Source: CAYVQF01 sp964454015 (lineage in GTDB: Bacteria; Myxococcota_A; Bradymonadia; UBA4248). Taken from it: a stretch of 45,215 nt of DNA. The position numbers were made by a program, and so were the translations under genes. This document shows, one piece after another, positions 1 through 8,991 of the stretch (position 1 is the first letter of the stretch; the number at the start of each line of letters is the position of its first letter). The DNA is taken from assembly GCA_964454015.1 (NCBI GenBank), contig CAYVQF010000049.1:1-45215 (forward strand), read 5' to 3'. The notes under the pieces were generated by a model. It did no database searches. It saw nothing but the letters and a program-made list of their open reading frames with translations, and was not told the DNA's origin.

Positions 1-220
1 CTACCTCATGCAGCTCGTTACAGCAGGGTAACTTTTAGAACTCGATTGCCCTGCCCTTGGGACCGGCGCGACGGCGCGATCGAGCCCAAACATTTCCCTT
101 GCATTGGTCCAGATGAAGCGCCATTTTTGCCCCAATGAAGCACCGGGTGGCGCCGCTCCCACGGCCCATCCCACGATGAAGACCTTTGCCGAGCAGCGAC
201 TCCGCTCTACCGAGGCTGGC

Positions 221-2557
221 GTGGATGATCAACGATGCCCTGATGATACGCCAAACGGGCCCAAACCACGGCCTCGGCTCCGCCACCGCGTCCGCGTCAA
301 CGGACGCGTGCAGGGCGTTGGTTTCCGCCCCTTCGTGGCCCGCCTCGCCACCGAGATGGCCGTGGCCGGCTTCGTCGGCAACGACGCCCAAGGGGTCTTC
401 ATCGAGGTAGAAGGGACAGCGGATGCTCTGGGCGCGTTCACCGGCCGCTTCCTCGCCGAGATCCCCCCGCTGGCACACGTCGCCTCCTTCAACACCGAGA
501 TCATCCCCACCACGGGCGCCACATCTTTTGTCATCACCGAGAGTCGCCCCGGTGGCGCCGTCGGCGTCCACATCACCCCCGACGCCGCAACCTGCGACGA
601 CTGCCGCCGCGAGCTCTTCTGCAGCGACGACCGTCGCTACGCCTACCCCTTCATCAACTGCACCAACTGCGGCCCCCGCTACAGCATCATCGAGAGCGTG
701 CCCTACGACCGCCCCGCCACGACCATGGCATCCTTCGCCATGTGCCAGGCCTGTGCGGCGGAGTACCACGACCCCTGCGACCGACGTTACCACGCCCAGC
801 CCAACGCCTGCGCAGCCTGCGGTCCCATCTACTGGTACATGGACGACACGGAGACGCGCCACGCCGATCCCATCGCCACCTGCGCGACCGCCTTGACCCA
901 AGGCCGCATCGTCGCCATCAAGGGGCTGGGCGGTTTCCACTTGGCCGCCCTCGCCGCAGACCCTGCGGCCATCGCCACCCTGCGGGCGCGCAAGGGACGC
1001 GAAGCCAAGGCGCTGGCCTTGATGGTCGCCGATCTCACCATGGCGCGTCGCCTGGTGAGCCTCTCGCCTGATGCCGAAGCGCTCCTCACCTCGCCGGCTC
1101 ACCCCATCGTCCTCGCCCCCGTGGTTCAGCCCTGGCCAGAAAAGGAGGTCTGCCCAGACGTCGCCCCGGGCTGCGATCTCCTCGGGGTGATGCTGCCCTA
1201 CACGCCGCTGCACCATCTCCTCATGGCCCGCCTGAACGCGCCGCTGGTGATGACCTCCGCCAACAAGAGTGAGGAGCCGCTGTGCGCTGACAACGACGAA
1301 GCCCAGCGGCGCCTGGCTGGCGTCGCCGACGCCTTTCTTTTTCACGACCGCGCCATTGCCCGCCCTATTGACGACTCGGTCGTGCTGAGCCTGCCCGAGC
1401 ACACCCCTCCGTGGCTGATGTTGCGCCGCGCCCGCGGCTATGTCCCGGTTCCCGTGCAGCTCCCGATTCCCACCCCGCGCCCCCTCCTCGCCGTCGGGGG
1501 AGATCTCAAATCGACCTTCTGCCTGCTGCGCCAGGACACGGCCGTCGTCTCAGAGCACCTGGGCGATCTCGCCAACCCCGACGCCTTCCGCAACTTCGAT
1601 CGGGCCGTCGGTGCCCTGGAGAGGCTCCTCGACGTTGGCATCGAGAGCGTCGTCTGTGATCTACACCCGAGTTACGCATCGGCCCACTATGCGCACAGCC
1701 GCGGACTCGAGGTCGTCACCGTACAGCACCATCACGCCCATCTGGCGGCCTGCATGGCCGAGCATCATCTGCGCGGCGAGGTGGTAGGGATCTGCTGTGA
1801 TGGCACGGGCTATGGCCTCGACGGCCAGATCTGGGGCGGCGAGATCCTCGTCGGCGGCGCCCACCACTGCCATCGCCACGCCCATCTCCAGCCCTTCCCC
1901 CTGCCCGGTGGCGACGCCGCCGCGCGTCAGACCTGGCGCCCCGCTCTCGGCTGGCTGTGGGAGAGCGTCGGCAGCGGCTGGCGCGGCGCCATGGCGCAGA
2001 GCCGCGGCACCCCCGACTGGGCGGCCCTCGAGCTCCTCGGGGCCCGCCTCTTGGCCGGCACCCCGATCATCCACACCACTAGCCTGGGCCGCCTCTTTGA
2101 CGCCGTGGCTTTCCTCCTCGGGGTCGCTGACTTCAATCGCTACGAAGGCGAAGCCGCCATGTGCCTCGAGCTCAGCGCCAAGCGCAGCGGCGCCGTCAGA
2201 GCCCTGCCATTCACCTTACGCCCTGCGGGTGAGCAGATGATCATCGGTACGCAGCCCATGCTAGAAGACCTCCTCTTTGGCATGAAAAACGGCGTGCCCT
2301 CGTCAGACCTCGCCGCCGCCTTCCACCTCGGCATCGCCGCTGCGCTCGTCGAAGCGGCAGACCATGCGGCGGAACACCACGGCCTCCACCGCGTGGTCTT
2401 GAGCGGCGGCTGCTTCGCCAACGGGATATTGACCCAAGCCGTCACCCAAGGCCTGCGCGCGCGCCGGCGCCAGGTCTTCTCCCACCAGCACTTTCCCTGC
2501 GGCGACGGCGGCCTCTCTCTGGGGCAGGCCTACATCGGCGCGGCTAGGCACTACTAG
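221..2557 (+). CDS. hypF: Carbamoyltransferase HypF, [NiFe]-hydrogenase maturation
   Basis: HypF uses carbamoyl phosphate and ATP to carbamoylate the C-terminal Cys of HypE, the first step in making the CN ligands of the [NiFe] centre. All family domains are present in order. There is an acylphosphatase domain (RVRVNGRVQGVGFRPF near residue 23), two CX2C-type zinc fingers (CDDC...CTNC and CQAC...CAAC), a YrdC-like domain (GRIVAIKGLGGFHLA), and a Kae1-like domain with HHHAHLAACMAEH and a C-terminal VVLSGGCFAN. The length of 778 aa is close to the usual 750. The start is uncertain: GTG 221 has GAGG five bases upstream, while ATG 176 and ATG 113 are in frame but lack a visible Shine-Dalgarno. 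The stop overlaps the convergent speB by 14 bp. No other hyp or hydrogenase gene lies in the window. The identity is very secure. Confidence 0.95.
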   Translation: MDDQRCPDDTPNGPKPRPRLRHRVRVNGRVQGVGFRPFVARLATEMAVAGFVGNDAQGVFIEVEGTADALGAFTGRFLAEIPPLAHVASFNTEIIPTTGATSFVITESRPGGAVGVHITPDAATCDDCRRELFCSDDRRYAYPFINCTNCGPRYSIIESVPYDRPATTMASFAMCQACAAEYHDPCDRRYHAQPNACAACGPIYWYMDDTETRHADPIATCATALTQGRIVAIKGLGGFHLAALAADPAAIATLRARKGREAKALALMVADLTMARRLVSLSPDAEALLTSPAHPIVLAPVVQPWPEKEVCPDVAPGCDLLGVMLPYTPLHHLLMARLNAPLVMTSANKSEEPLCADNDEAQRRLAGVADAFLFHDRAIARPIDDSVVLSLPEHTPPWLMLRRARGYVPVPVQLPIPTPRPLLAVGGDLKSTFCLLRQDTAVVSEHLGDLANPDAFRNFDRAVGALERLLDVGIESVVCDLHPSYASAHYAHSRGLEVVTVQHHHAHLAACMAEHHLRGEVVGICCDGTGYGLDGQIWGGEILVGGAHHCHRHAHLQPFPLPGGDAAARQTWRPALGWLWESVGSGWRGAMAQSRGTPDWAALELLGARLLAGTPIIHTTSLGRLFDAVAFLLGVADFNRYEGEAAMCLELSAKRSGAVRALPFTLRPAGEQMIIGTQPMLEDLLFGMKNGVPSSDLAAAFHLGIAAALVEAADHAAEHHGLHRVVLSGGCFANGILTQAVTQGLRARRRQVFSHQHFPCGDGGLSLGQAYIGAARHY

Positions 2558-3410
2558 CCATGAGCAGCAACAGCTCACGGACCACTTTGGCCGCCAACAC
2601 AGCCGAGCAACCCGTCGCGTCGAGCATGGGGGAGAGCTCCACCACATCGACGCCCACCAGCGAGCGCCCGGCGAGCTCGGCGATGAGCTTGGCAAAGGTC
2701 TGCCAGTCCACGCCCCCAGGTTCAGGGGTGCCCGTGCCGGGCAGAGAGGCCGGGTCGAAGATGTCGAGATCGACCGTCACATAGAGGGGCGCCTCACCCA
2801 AGCGCGCCAAGGCCTCGCGCAGCGCCGCCGCCTCTGGCGCCACCCAGCGGCGCCCCGCGCGCATCTCGGCGAACTCTTCGCGGGTCCCGGAGCGGATGCC
2901 CACTTGCAAGAGCCGCTCGGGCGGCAGGACATCGAGGCAGCGGCGCATGGCGCTGGCGTGGCTGTAGGGGTCGTCGAGGTAGCCGTCGCGGAGGTCGGCG
3001 TGAGCATCGAACTGGAGCACCGCCAGGTCGGGATAGCGCCGCAGCAGCGCCCGCACCGCGCCGGGGGTGATAGAGTGCTCGCCCCCGAGCATCAGCGGTT
3101 TGACCTGGTGCGCCAAGACGCCCGCGACGAAGGCCTCGACACAGGCCACGACCTTGGTCGCCGAGGTCGGCAACTCGAGGTTGCCCACGTCGGCAAAGGC
3201 AAAGTCTTCCATGTCCAGGTCCAGGGCCGGCGAGTAGCTCTCGAGCCCCTCGCTCACGGCGCGGAGCGCATCCGGGCCGAAGCGGGTACCGGGCCGAAAG
3301 GACACGGTGCCATCGAAAGGGACGCCGAAGATGAGCGCCCCCCCGGGGACCAGAGCACTTTGGGCGCAGAAATAGCGCGGCCCAGTGGCGATGAGATCCC
3401 CCACGCTCAT
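2544..3410 (-). CDS. speB: Agmatinase / arginase-family ureohydrolase (SpeB)
   Basis: Predicted to hydrolyse agmatine to putrescine and urea with a binuclear Mn centre in the cytoplasm. The 288-aa product has the ureohydrolase metal motifs in order: MLGGEHSITPG, then LQFDAHADLRDGY with a downstream YSHASAMRR, then VTVDLDIFDPASLPGTGTPE. The start ATG overlaps the stop of speE by 4 bp, so the two are translationally coupled and putrescine production is paired with its aminopropylation. A related amidinohydrolase such as guanidinobutyrase cannot be excluded from motifs alone, but the adjacent spermidine synthase favours agmatinase. No arginine decarboxylase gene is seen nearby. The 3' end overlaps the convergent hypF by 14 bp. 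Confidence 0.9.
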   Translation of the reverse strand: MSVGDLIATGPRYFCAQSALVPGGALIFGVPFDGTVSFRPGTRFGPDALRAVSEGLESYSPALDLDMEDFAFADVGNLELPTSATKVVACVEAFVAGVLAHQVKPLMLGGEHSITPGAVRALLRRYPDLAVLQFDAHADLRDGYLDDPYSHASAMRRCLDVLPPERLLQVGIRSGTREEFAEMRAGRRWVAPEAAALREALARLGEAPLYVTVDLDIFDPASLPGTGTPEPGGVDWQTFAKLIAELAGRSLVGVDVVELSPMLDATGCSAVLAAKVVRELLLLMASSA

Positions 3411-4258
3411 GGACGCTCCTTGGCCGCCAACGCACGCCTGATGTAGGTGGGAACAGCAAAAGAGCCGCGATGGATGTCACCATTATAGATGGCACAACGC
3501 GCCTCGGCGTGGGCCAAGCGCTCGGGGATGATCTCGAAGCGCCGCGGCTGCCGACTCGCATAGACCCATCCCCAGAGTCCGCCAGCGTAGATCATCATCG
3601 TCTGGTAGAAAGGATCGGCGTGGCCAAAGACCTGGCGCAGCACCTGCACCAGATCCACGTGGACGTCGAAGAAGAGCTTGGGCGACTCGGCTTGGGTCAC
3701 CAAGACGCCCTCTGGTTTGAGCCGCGCGGCGCAGGCCTCATAAAAATCGCGATTGAAGAGCCCCACTGCTGGCCCTACGGGATCCGAGCCGTCCACCAAG
3801 ATCACGTCATAGAGGCCATGGGACGCGTCTTTGACCCAGGCGATGCCGTCGCCGATGACCAGGTTCAAGCGCGGATCGTCCCAGGCCGTCCCGATCTCGG
3901 GCAAGTGCGCCTTGCAAGCGTCCACCACCATCCCATCGATCTCGACCATATCCACCGCCTCGACCTCGGGGTAGGACAAGACCTCGCGCACGGTCCCGCC
4001 GTCGCCACCCCCAATGACCAAGACCCGGGCGATGCTGGGCGCGGTGGTCAAGGCGGGGTGCACGATCATCTCGTGGTAGACTTTCTCTTCACCTTCCGCG
4101 GCCATCCACAGGTCATCGATGAGCAGCGCCTTGCCCAAGGCCTCTGTCTCGACCACGGCCACCTTCTGAAAGGGGCTCTGGCCAACGAAGAGGGTCCTCT
4201 TCAACTTGAGGCCGTAGCGAATTTTGTCTTCAAAAACTTCATCATACCAAATGGCCAT
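3407..4258 (-). CDS. speE: Polyamine aminopropyltransferase (spermidine synthase, SpeE)
   Basis: Transfers the aminopropyl group of decarboxylated S-adenosylmethionine to putrescine. The 283-aa protein shows the small N-terminal strand domain (WYDEVFEDKIRYGLKLKR), the substrate motif ending YHEMIVHPAL, the Rossmann glycine loop VIGGGDGGTVREVL followed by the acidic VEID, and the gatekeeping motif DVILVDGSDPVGPA. These are diagnostic for SpeE. The start ATG has a GGAG eight to eleven bases upstream, and a good sigma-70-type promoter lies 43-71 bp upstream. It is the first gene of a two-gene operon with speB (4-bp overlap). The length is typical of the bacterial family. Confidence 0.95.
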   Translation of the reverse strand: MAIWYDEVFEDKIRYGLKLKRTLFVGQSPFQKVAVVETEALGKALLIDDLWMAAEGEEKVYHEMIVHPALTTAPSIARVLVIGGGDGGTVREVLSYPEVEAVDMVEIDGMVVDACKAHLPEIGTAWDDPRLNLVIGDGIAWVKDASHGLYDVILVDGSDPVGPAVGLFNRDFYEACAARLKPEGVLVTQAESPKLFFDVHVDLVQVLRQVFGHADPFYQTMMIYAGGLWGWVYASRQPRRFEIIPERLAHAEARCAIYNGDIHRGSFAVPTYIRRALAAKERP

Positions 4259-4300
4259 CTGTCATCTCCAAGCAATGCGCCCGATTTCTTCCGGGGCGTG

Positions 4301-4329
4301 AATCTAGCCGAGGGGAAAGTCAGCGTCAA
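4301..4329 (-). promoter_or_regulatory. Sigma-70-type promoter for speE-speB
   Basis: Read on the minus strand there is TTGACG (4329-4324), a 17-bp spacer, and TAGATT (4306-4301). This is a near-consensus -35/-10 pair about 43 bp upstream of the speE start. It lies in the 185-bp divergent gap between speE and the lipoprotein gene at 4444. Seen in sequence only. Confidence 0.55.
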
Positions 4330-4443
4330 CATTCAACCTGCGCTCTCCCCTATGGCAGAAGCCACACCCTTTGCTATCATGCCCAGGAAGGCCAAAGCCT
4401 TGCCCAAGGGTCGCTATCCCCCTTTGACGCCACGGGAGTCCAC

Positions 4444-5265
4444 ATGCACCGCTTCCCCTTGCTCTTCACCCTCGCCCTGTTGCTCTGTTGCGCTGGCACC
4501 GCCTGCGATGACGACAAGTCCACCAAGAACGACACCGAAACGAGCGACCAATCTGAGCTGCCCGCGGATACGGAGGAGACGACCGATAGCGATGACCTCG
4601 CTGACGCCGTTGACGCCACTGACTTGCTCGAGGTCGACCAGCACGCCGACACGGTCCCCACGGACGCCGACACGGCCGACATCACCCCGCTGACCGAGTT
4701 CCCCATCCGCATCCCCCAAGAGCACAGCATTAGTTGCAACGGTGAAAGCCAGCTCTATTGGGACCAAGATTTTCGCTGTCGGCTCTTCATCGGCGAGGAG
4801 ACCTTGGAGATCTACCTCCAGGCCCGCCCCACGGGCTGCACCACCACCTTTTTCCCTTGGCCGACCTTCACCGACGGCGCCCAGGGCTGGCTACAGCAGG
4901 GCGACCAGGTCGTACCTTTCGCCGCCGCCTATGATTGGGGCGGCGGGCATCACAACGACGCCTTCCACGTCGCGCTGCCCCAGGGCATCTTCGTGCTCTA
5001 CCACGCCTCCTTCGGCTTCGGTTGGCGCGCCTGCGCCCCGGTGAACTGTCTCATCCAGTGCGCCGCCGACGCGACCTTCGCGAGCTGCGACGCCTATGGG
5101 GGTTATGCGGTCAATGGCTGCACCCGCGAGAGCGGCGGTCCGCCGCCGGCCATGCCCATCTGGTGCGCCCCCATCAACGCCGATGGCACGGTCCCGCCGC
5201 TGCGTGACCCCTGGCAGGGCCACGACGGTGCCGACCCCTTGTTGCCGTGCCTCGGCGACATCTAG
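4444..5265 (+). CDS. Asp/Thr-rich lipoprotein, Cys-rich C-terminal domain
   Basis: A 273-aa exported lipoprotein of unknown function. The first 20 or so residues are a type II signal peptide ending in GTAC followed by DDD, so Cys21 or nearby is the lipidation site. Residues of about 22-75 form an extremely acidic Asp/Thr/Glu linker typical of myxobacterial lipoproteins. The C-terminal 190 residues form a globular domain with many cysteines (SCNGE, RCRLF, GCTTTFF, ACAPVNCLIQC, SCDAYGGYAVNGC), presumably disulphide-bonded outside the cytoplasm. The start ATG has GGAG upstream. A TGC-TATCAT extended -10-like element lies about 65 bp upstream. It shares its signal and linker style with the lipoprotein at 23013. 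I recognise no named domain. Confidence 0.85.
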   Translation: MHRFPLLFTLALLLCCAGTACDDDKSTKNDTETSDQSELPADTEETTDSDDLADAVDATDLLEVDQHADTVPTDADTADITPLTEFPIRIPQEHSISCNGESQLYWDQDFRCRLFIGEETLEIYLQARPTGCTTTFFPWPTFTDGAQGWLQQGDQVVPFAAAYDWGGGHHNDAFHVALPQGIFVLYHASFGFGWRACAPVNCLIQCAADATFASCDAYGGYAVNGCTRESGGPPPAMPIWCAPINADGTVPPLRDPWQGHDGADPLLPCLGDI

Positions 5266-5292
5266 CCGCCACTTTTACCCAGGGAGACGCCC

Positions 5293-7695
5293 ATGCCTCG
5301 CCCCCACTGGCTCTTCGTCGTCAGTGTCACCTCGCTCTTGGCCTGTAGCGACCCGGGCCCGGAGTGGTGCGGCCCCCAAGAGGCAGAGATCAATCTATCC
5401 CCTACAGATGAAGGCCCGGCGCACTTTTCTGCGCGCCTCTTGCGCCCCGATGGCCACCTCGATCTGCACTGTCCTCACAGCCCGACGCCAGATGGCTGGG
5501 GCTGCCTTGACACGGGCTTCTTCTGGGAAACCACCTCCCCAGAGCTGCGCCTGGTCCTCAAATCCCGTGGCTGGCAGCACCAGCAGGTGCAGCAAACGCT
5601 CGCCTTTGCGGCCGCCCCGGCCCGGACGTGCTCGGGCCAAGTCCAGCGCGCCCAGCTCACCCTGACGATGCAACCCCTGGAGCCCTTTATCGACCACGCC
5701 GCCTACGCCACGGGCTTCAGCCCTGAGGGGAAGGCGCGCTTCGCCGAGCTCGCCCTGAGCGTTGCCTCCCTCCACGGCCAGACCCAAGTGGTGAAGTTCC
5801 TCATCGAGGACGTGGACACGGCGCCTCGCGTCTATTTTCAGGACACCCGAGCCTACCCACTCCACTACGCTTTCTGGCGCGGGGCGCTGGGGCGCAGCGG
5901 CTCCCAAGAGGCTTTCAACCAGTTGACCTACCACGGTGAGGACCGGGTCAACCTGGCCGGGACCCTGCTCTGGGAGCCCGCGCGCGTCTTCGAGAGCAGC
6001 CACGGCCCGCTGGCGGAGCCGCTGGTGCTCACCTTTTTCCCCGGCGACGATCTAACGCCGAGCCAAGTCCTACGCGCCTACACCCTCCTCGAAGAGCGCC
6101 TCCTCTTCCTCACGCCTCAGGGGCAGGGTCAACGCCTCGTCTATGTCCCGGCGACGGAGCATCATCAGCGGGCCCTCGAAGAGGAAGCGGAGGCCTTCTG
6201 GGCCCGCGACGCCTTGTGGATGCGCCGCGAGAGCTACCACGGGGACACCCAGGTGCAGTACCTCAACCCGGGCAAAGGCTGCGGCACCCTGCACTACCTG
6301 AGCGGCGACGCCCTGGCGCGCACGCCCCTGTCCTTCCGCGATCTGGTGGTCTTGGACCGCCTCCCCAACACCCTGCCCCTGGTGGGCGGCACCATCACCG
6401 AGGAGCTACAGACGCCCCTGGCCCACGTCAACGTCGCCGCCCGCTCCCGGGGCACACCCAACCTCGCCCTGCTGGGTGCCGCCACGGATCCCCGGGTCGC
6501 CCCCTTCATCGGGCGCTTGGTGTGTCTCGAAGTGGAGCGCGGCGCCTTTGCCCTCTATGAAGTCGACATGGAGACGGCCGAGGCCTTCTGGGCGACCTTG
6601 ATCCCCCCCAACCCCGTCGTCCCGCCGGCGGACCTCTCCCCCTCTCCTTTGCTGGACTTCGCCGCCCTCTCCTTCGCCGACGCCCGCCGCGTGGGCGTCA
6701 AGGCGGCCAACCTGGCCGAGCTGTCGCGTCTGCTGCCCGAGGTCGCGCCCCAGGGCTTCGCCGTCCCCTTCTCCGACTATCACCACTTCATGAGCGAGAC
6801 CCTGGTCACTCCAGGGGCCTGCTGGGACGCCCTCAACCACTGTGTCTACGACGGCCGGGCCGTCGACCTCTGCCGCGCCGCCGAGGGCCTCTGCCGCGCT
6901 GGCGATGGCCTGAGTCTGCGTGACTACCTCGCCGCCCTCCTGGACAACGACGACTTTGCCCGCAACACGGCCCTGCGCGAAGCCACCCTCGCGGGTCTGC
7001 GGCGGATGATGATCGCCGCGCCGACGCCGCCCGCGTTGGCTGCCGCCCTCGACGCTGAGGTCGCGCGGCGCTGGGGCTCGCGCAAGGTGCGCCTGCGTTC
7101 GAGCTCCAACGCAGAGGACCTGGAGCACTTCAGCGGCGCTGGCCTCTACAGCTCGCAAGGCGCGGCCCTCGAGACCGGCAAGCCTCCCTCGGTGCAAGTG
7201 CGCGCGGTCTGGGCGAGCACCTGGAATTTCGGCGCCTTTGAAGAGCGCGCCTTTTGGAATGTCGACCACCTGGGGGTGCAGATGGGGGTCGCCGTCCATC
7301 CATCCTACCGCGATGAAGCGGCCAACGGCGTGCTGATCACCCAGTCCATCGTCAACCCCGACGTACAGGGCTTCTATGTCAACATCCAACGGGGTGAGCA
7401 CGCCGTGACCAACCCCGAGGGGGGCATGCTCCCCGAGGTCCTGACCTTGGTGCCCACGGCCGGCGGTGTCGCCGTGCTGCGGGACCGCTTCTCGAGCATG
7501 TCCCCCCAGCAACCTTTGCTGAGCGACGCAGAGCTGGAGAACCTCTTTCGTCAAGCGCGCCGCGTCCACACCCACTTCGTGCAGCTCTACGGCAGAGATC
7601 CCGGCACCTTCGCCCTGGAGCTCGAGTTCAAGGTCCTGGGCGAGAGCCGGTCCCTGGCCATCAAGCAAGCTCGCCCCTTCTACGCCGCGCCCTGA
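5293..7695 (+). CDS. Exported lipoprotein with phosphohistidine and PEP/pyruvate-dikinase-like ATP-binding domains
   Basis: An 800-aa protein beginning with a lipoprotein signal (VTSLLAC followed by SDPG). Residues of about 20-330 form an unrecognised region. It is followed by a swivelling phosphohistidine-like domain (GGTITEELQTPLAHVNVAAR), in which TPLAHVNVAARSRGTPN resembles the active-site segment of alpha-glucan water dikinases. The C-terminal third resembles the ATP-binding domain of PEP synthase, PPDK and glucan water dikinase (VGVKAANLAELSRLLP, then KVRLRSSSNAEDLEHFSG). The domain order, His domain before ATP domain, matches glucan water dikinase rather than PEP synthase. The odd feature is the secretion signal, since ATP is not available outside the cytoplasm. 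The SD GGGAGA is well placed and the gene follows the lipoprotein gene by 27 bp. Domain family assignment is fairly sure; activity is unknown. Confidence 0.8.
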   Translation: MPRPHWLFVVSVTSLLACSDPGPEWCGPQEAEINLSPTDEGPAHFSARLLRPDGHLDLHCPHSPTPDGWGCLDTGFFWETTSPELRLVLKSRGWQHQQVQQTLAFAAAPARTCSGQVQRAQLTLTMQPLEPFIDHAAYATGFSPEGKARFAELALSVASLHGQTQVVKFLIEDVDTAPRVYFQDTRAYPLHYAFWRGALGRSGSQEAFNQLTYHGEDRVNLAGTLLWEPARVFESSHGPLAEPLVLTFFPGDDLTPSQVLRAYTLLEERLLFLTPQGQGQRLVYVPATEHHQRALEEEAEAFWARDALWMRRESYHGDTQVQYLNPGKGCGTLHYLSGDALARTPLSFRDLVVLDRLPNTLPLVGGTITEELQTPLAHVNVAARSRGTPNLALLGAATDPRVAPFIGRLVCLEVERGAFALYEVDMETAEAFWATLIPPNPVVPPADLSPSPLLDFAALSFADARRVGVKAANLAELSRLLPEVAPQGFAVPFSDYHHFMSETLVTPGACWDALNHCVYDGRAVDLCRAAEGLCRAGDGLSLRDYLAALLDNDDFARNTALREATLAGLRRMMIAAPTPPALAAALDAEVARRWGSRKVRLRSSSNAEDLEHFSGAGLYSSQGAALETGKPPSVQVRAVWASTWNFGAFEERAFWNVDHLGVQMGVAVHPSYRDEAANGVLITQSIVNPDVQGFYVNIQRGEHAVTNPEGGMLPEVLTLVPTAGGVAVLRDRFSSMSPQQPLLSDAELENLFRQARRVHTHFVQLYGRDPGTFALELEFKVLGESRSLAIKQARPFYAAP

Positions 7696-7842
7696 GCCCG
7701 CGGGCGCAAAGCGACAGGCGCCCCCCTGGCCAAAAACGCGCAGCGGCATTAGACTAGCGCGCCCATTGAAGCTGCGTCTGGCTCCACCGGCGAGCCGCGC
7801 ACGTCCTGACCCTGCGCCTGCGCCTGCGCTCGAGGAGAAGCC

Positions 7843-8991
7843 ATGAACGTCGTCATCATGTCACCCCACTTTCCGCCCAACCACGTGAATTATAGCCTTC
7901 GCCTGCGCAATCGCGGCGTCAACGTTCTCGGCATCGGCGACGCCCCCTACGAGAGCCTGGCATGGGAGCTGCGCACGGCGCTCAGCGACTATGTCTACGT
8001 CCCCGATATGACCGACTACGACGCCATGCTGCGGGCCATGGGGCACCTGACGAGCCGGCACGGCAAGATCGATCGCATCGACTCGCAGAACGAGTTCTGG
8101 CTCGAGATCGAGGCGCGCTTGCGGGAAGACTTCAACATCTATGGTCAGAAGACGGCCGACACCGACATCAACCGCAGCAAATTGGGGATGAAGACGGTGT
8201 GTAAGACCCACGCCATCCCCTGTGCACCCGCCGCCGCCGTCACCAGCCTCGGGCAGGTCAGCGCCTTTGCCAAAGAAGTCGGTTACCCCGTCATTTTGAA
8301 GCCCGAAGTGGGCGTCGGCGCCAGCGCCACCCACCGCGTCGACAACGAAGAAGAGCTGGTGCGTTTGGTCGAGACCTTGCCTGCGGGCTACCTGTGTGAG
8401 CCCTTCGTCCGCGGCGAAATCGTCACCTTCGACGGGTTGGTGGATCGCGACGGCCGCCTGGTCTTCGTCACCTCCCATGAGTACAGCGGCGGCGTCATGG
8501 AGGTGGTCAATGCCGGGGCCTCGCTCTACTACTACTCGGTGCGAGAGCTAGACCCAGCCCTGATGAAAATCGGCCTGGCGACGGTGGCCGCCTTTGGGAT
8601 CAAGGAGCGTTTCTTTCACATCGAGTTCTTCCGCCGCCCGGACGACTACTGGCTCTTGGAGGTCAACATCAGGCCGCCCGGGCTCTACACCATCGACATG
8701 ATGAACTTCTCCGCCGATGTCGATCTCTACGACATGTGGGCGGCGCTGCTCACGGGCCAACGCCTGCCCGATCCGCCGCCGCGCAAGTACTTCGTCGGTT
8801 TCGTCGGCCGCCGGAGGACCGTACCTCACATCCATTCTCACGAAGAGATCATGGCCCGCTACAGCGACCGCACCGTGATGTCCCAGCCCATCCCCGGCTC
8901 CTACGCCAACGCCATGGGGCACCACTGTTACCTCTTGCGTCACGCCGAGCAGCAAGCTCTGAGCGAGGCCATCAACTTCATCATGGCTTAA
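7843..8991 (+). CDS. ATP-grasp carboxylate-amine ligase-like protein
   Basis: A 382-aa cytoplasmic ATP-grasp protein. The N-terminal 110 residues form a PreATP-grasp Rossmann-like domain (NVVIMSPHFPPNHVNYSL). The ATP-grasp core has the lysine strand YPVILKPEVGVGAS, the hinge CEPFVRGEIVTFDGLV, and the catalytic Mg site FHIEFFRR...WLLEVNIRPPG, with Glu and Asn in the expected places. This fold joins a carboxylate to an amine or thiol through an acyl phosphate; the substrate cannot be read from the sequence. A strong GAGGAG Shine-Dalgarno precedes the ATG. The 147-bp gap upstream suggests its own promoter, although I see no convincing one. It converges on the DUF364 gene with a 4-bp overlap. Confidence 0.88.
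   Translation: MNVVIMSPHFPPNHVNYSLRLRNRGVNVLGIGDAPYESLAWELRTALSDYVYVPDMTDYDAMLRAMGHLTSRHGKIDRIDSQNEFWLEIEARLREDFNIYGQKTADTDINRSKLGMKTVCKTHAIPCAPAAAVTSLGQVSAFAKEVGYPVILKPEVGVGASATHRVDNEEELVRLVETLPAGYLCEPFVRGEIVTFDGLVDRDGRLVFVTSHEYSGGVMEVVNAGASLYYYSVRELDPALMKIGLATVAAFGIKERFFHIEFFRRPDDYWLLEVNIRPPGLYTIDMMNFSADVDLYDMWAALLTGQRLPDPPPRKYFVGFVGRRRTVPHIHSHEEIMARYSDRTVMSQPIPGSYANAMGHHCYLLRHAEQQALSEAINFIMA

Noticed and set aside
35..1402. Long minus-strand open frame opposite hypF (455 codons)
   Set aside because: It is antisense to a clear hypF and has a low-complexity Gly/Val/Arg composition expected from the complement of GC-rich codons. No domain is visible.
4339..4376. Sigma-54 promoter (TGGC...TTTGC) upstream of the lipoprotein at 4444
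   Set aside because: The GG and GC elements are 17 bp apart instead of the required 10.
7696..7730. Terminator GGGCGC...GCGCCC after the dikinase-like gene
   Set aside because: Only six base pairs around a 10-nt loop and no T run; not convincing.
6406..7749. Minus-strand open frame opposite the dikinase-like gene (447 codons)
   Set aside because: Composition artefact of high GC; the plus-strand protein has recognisable domains over the same bases.
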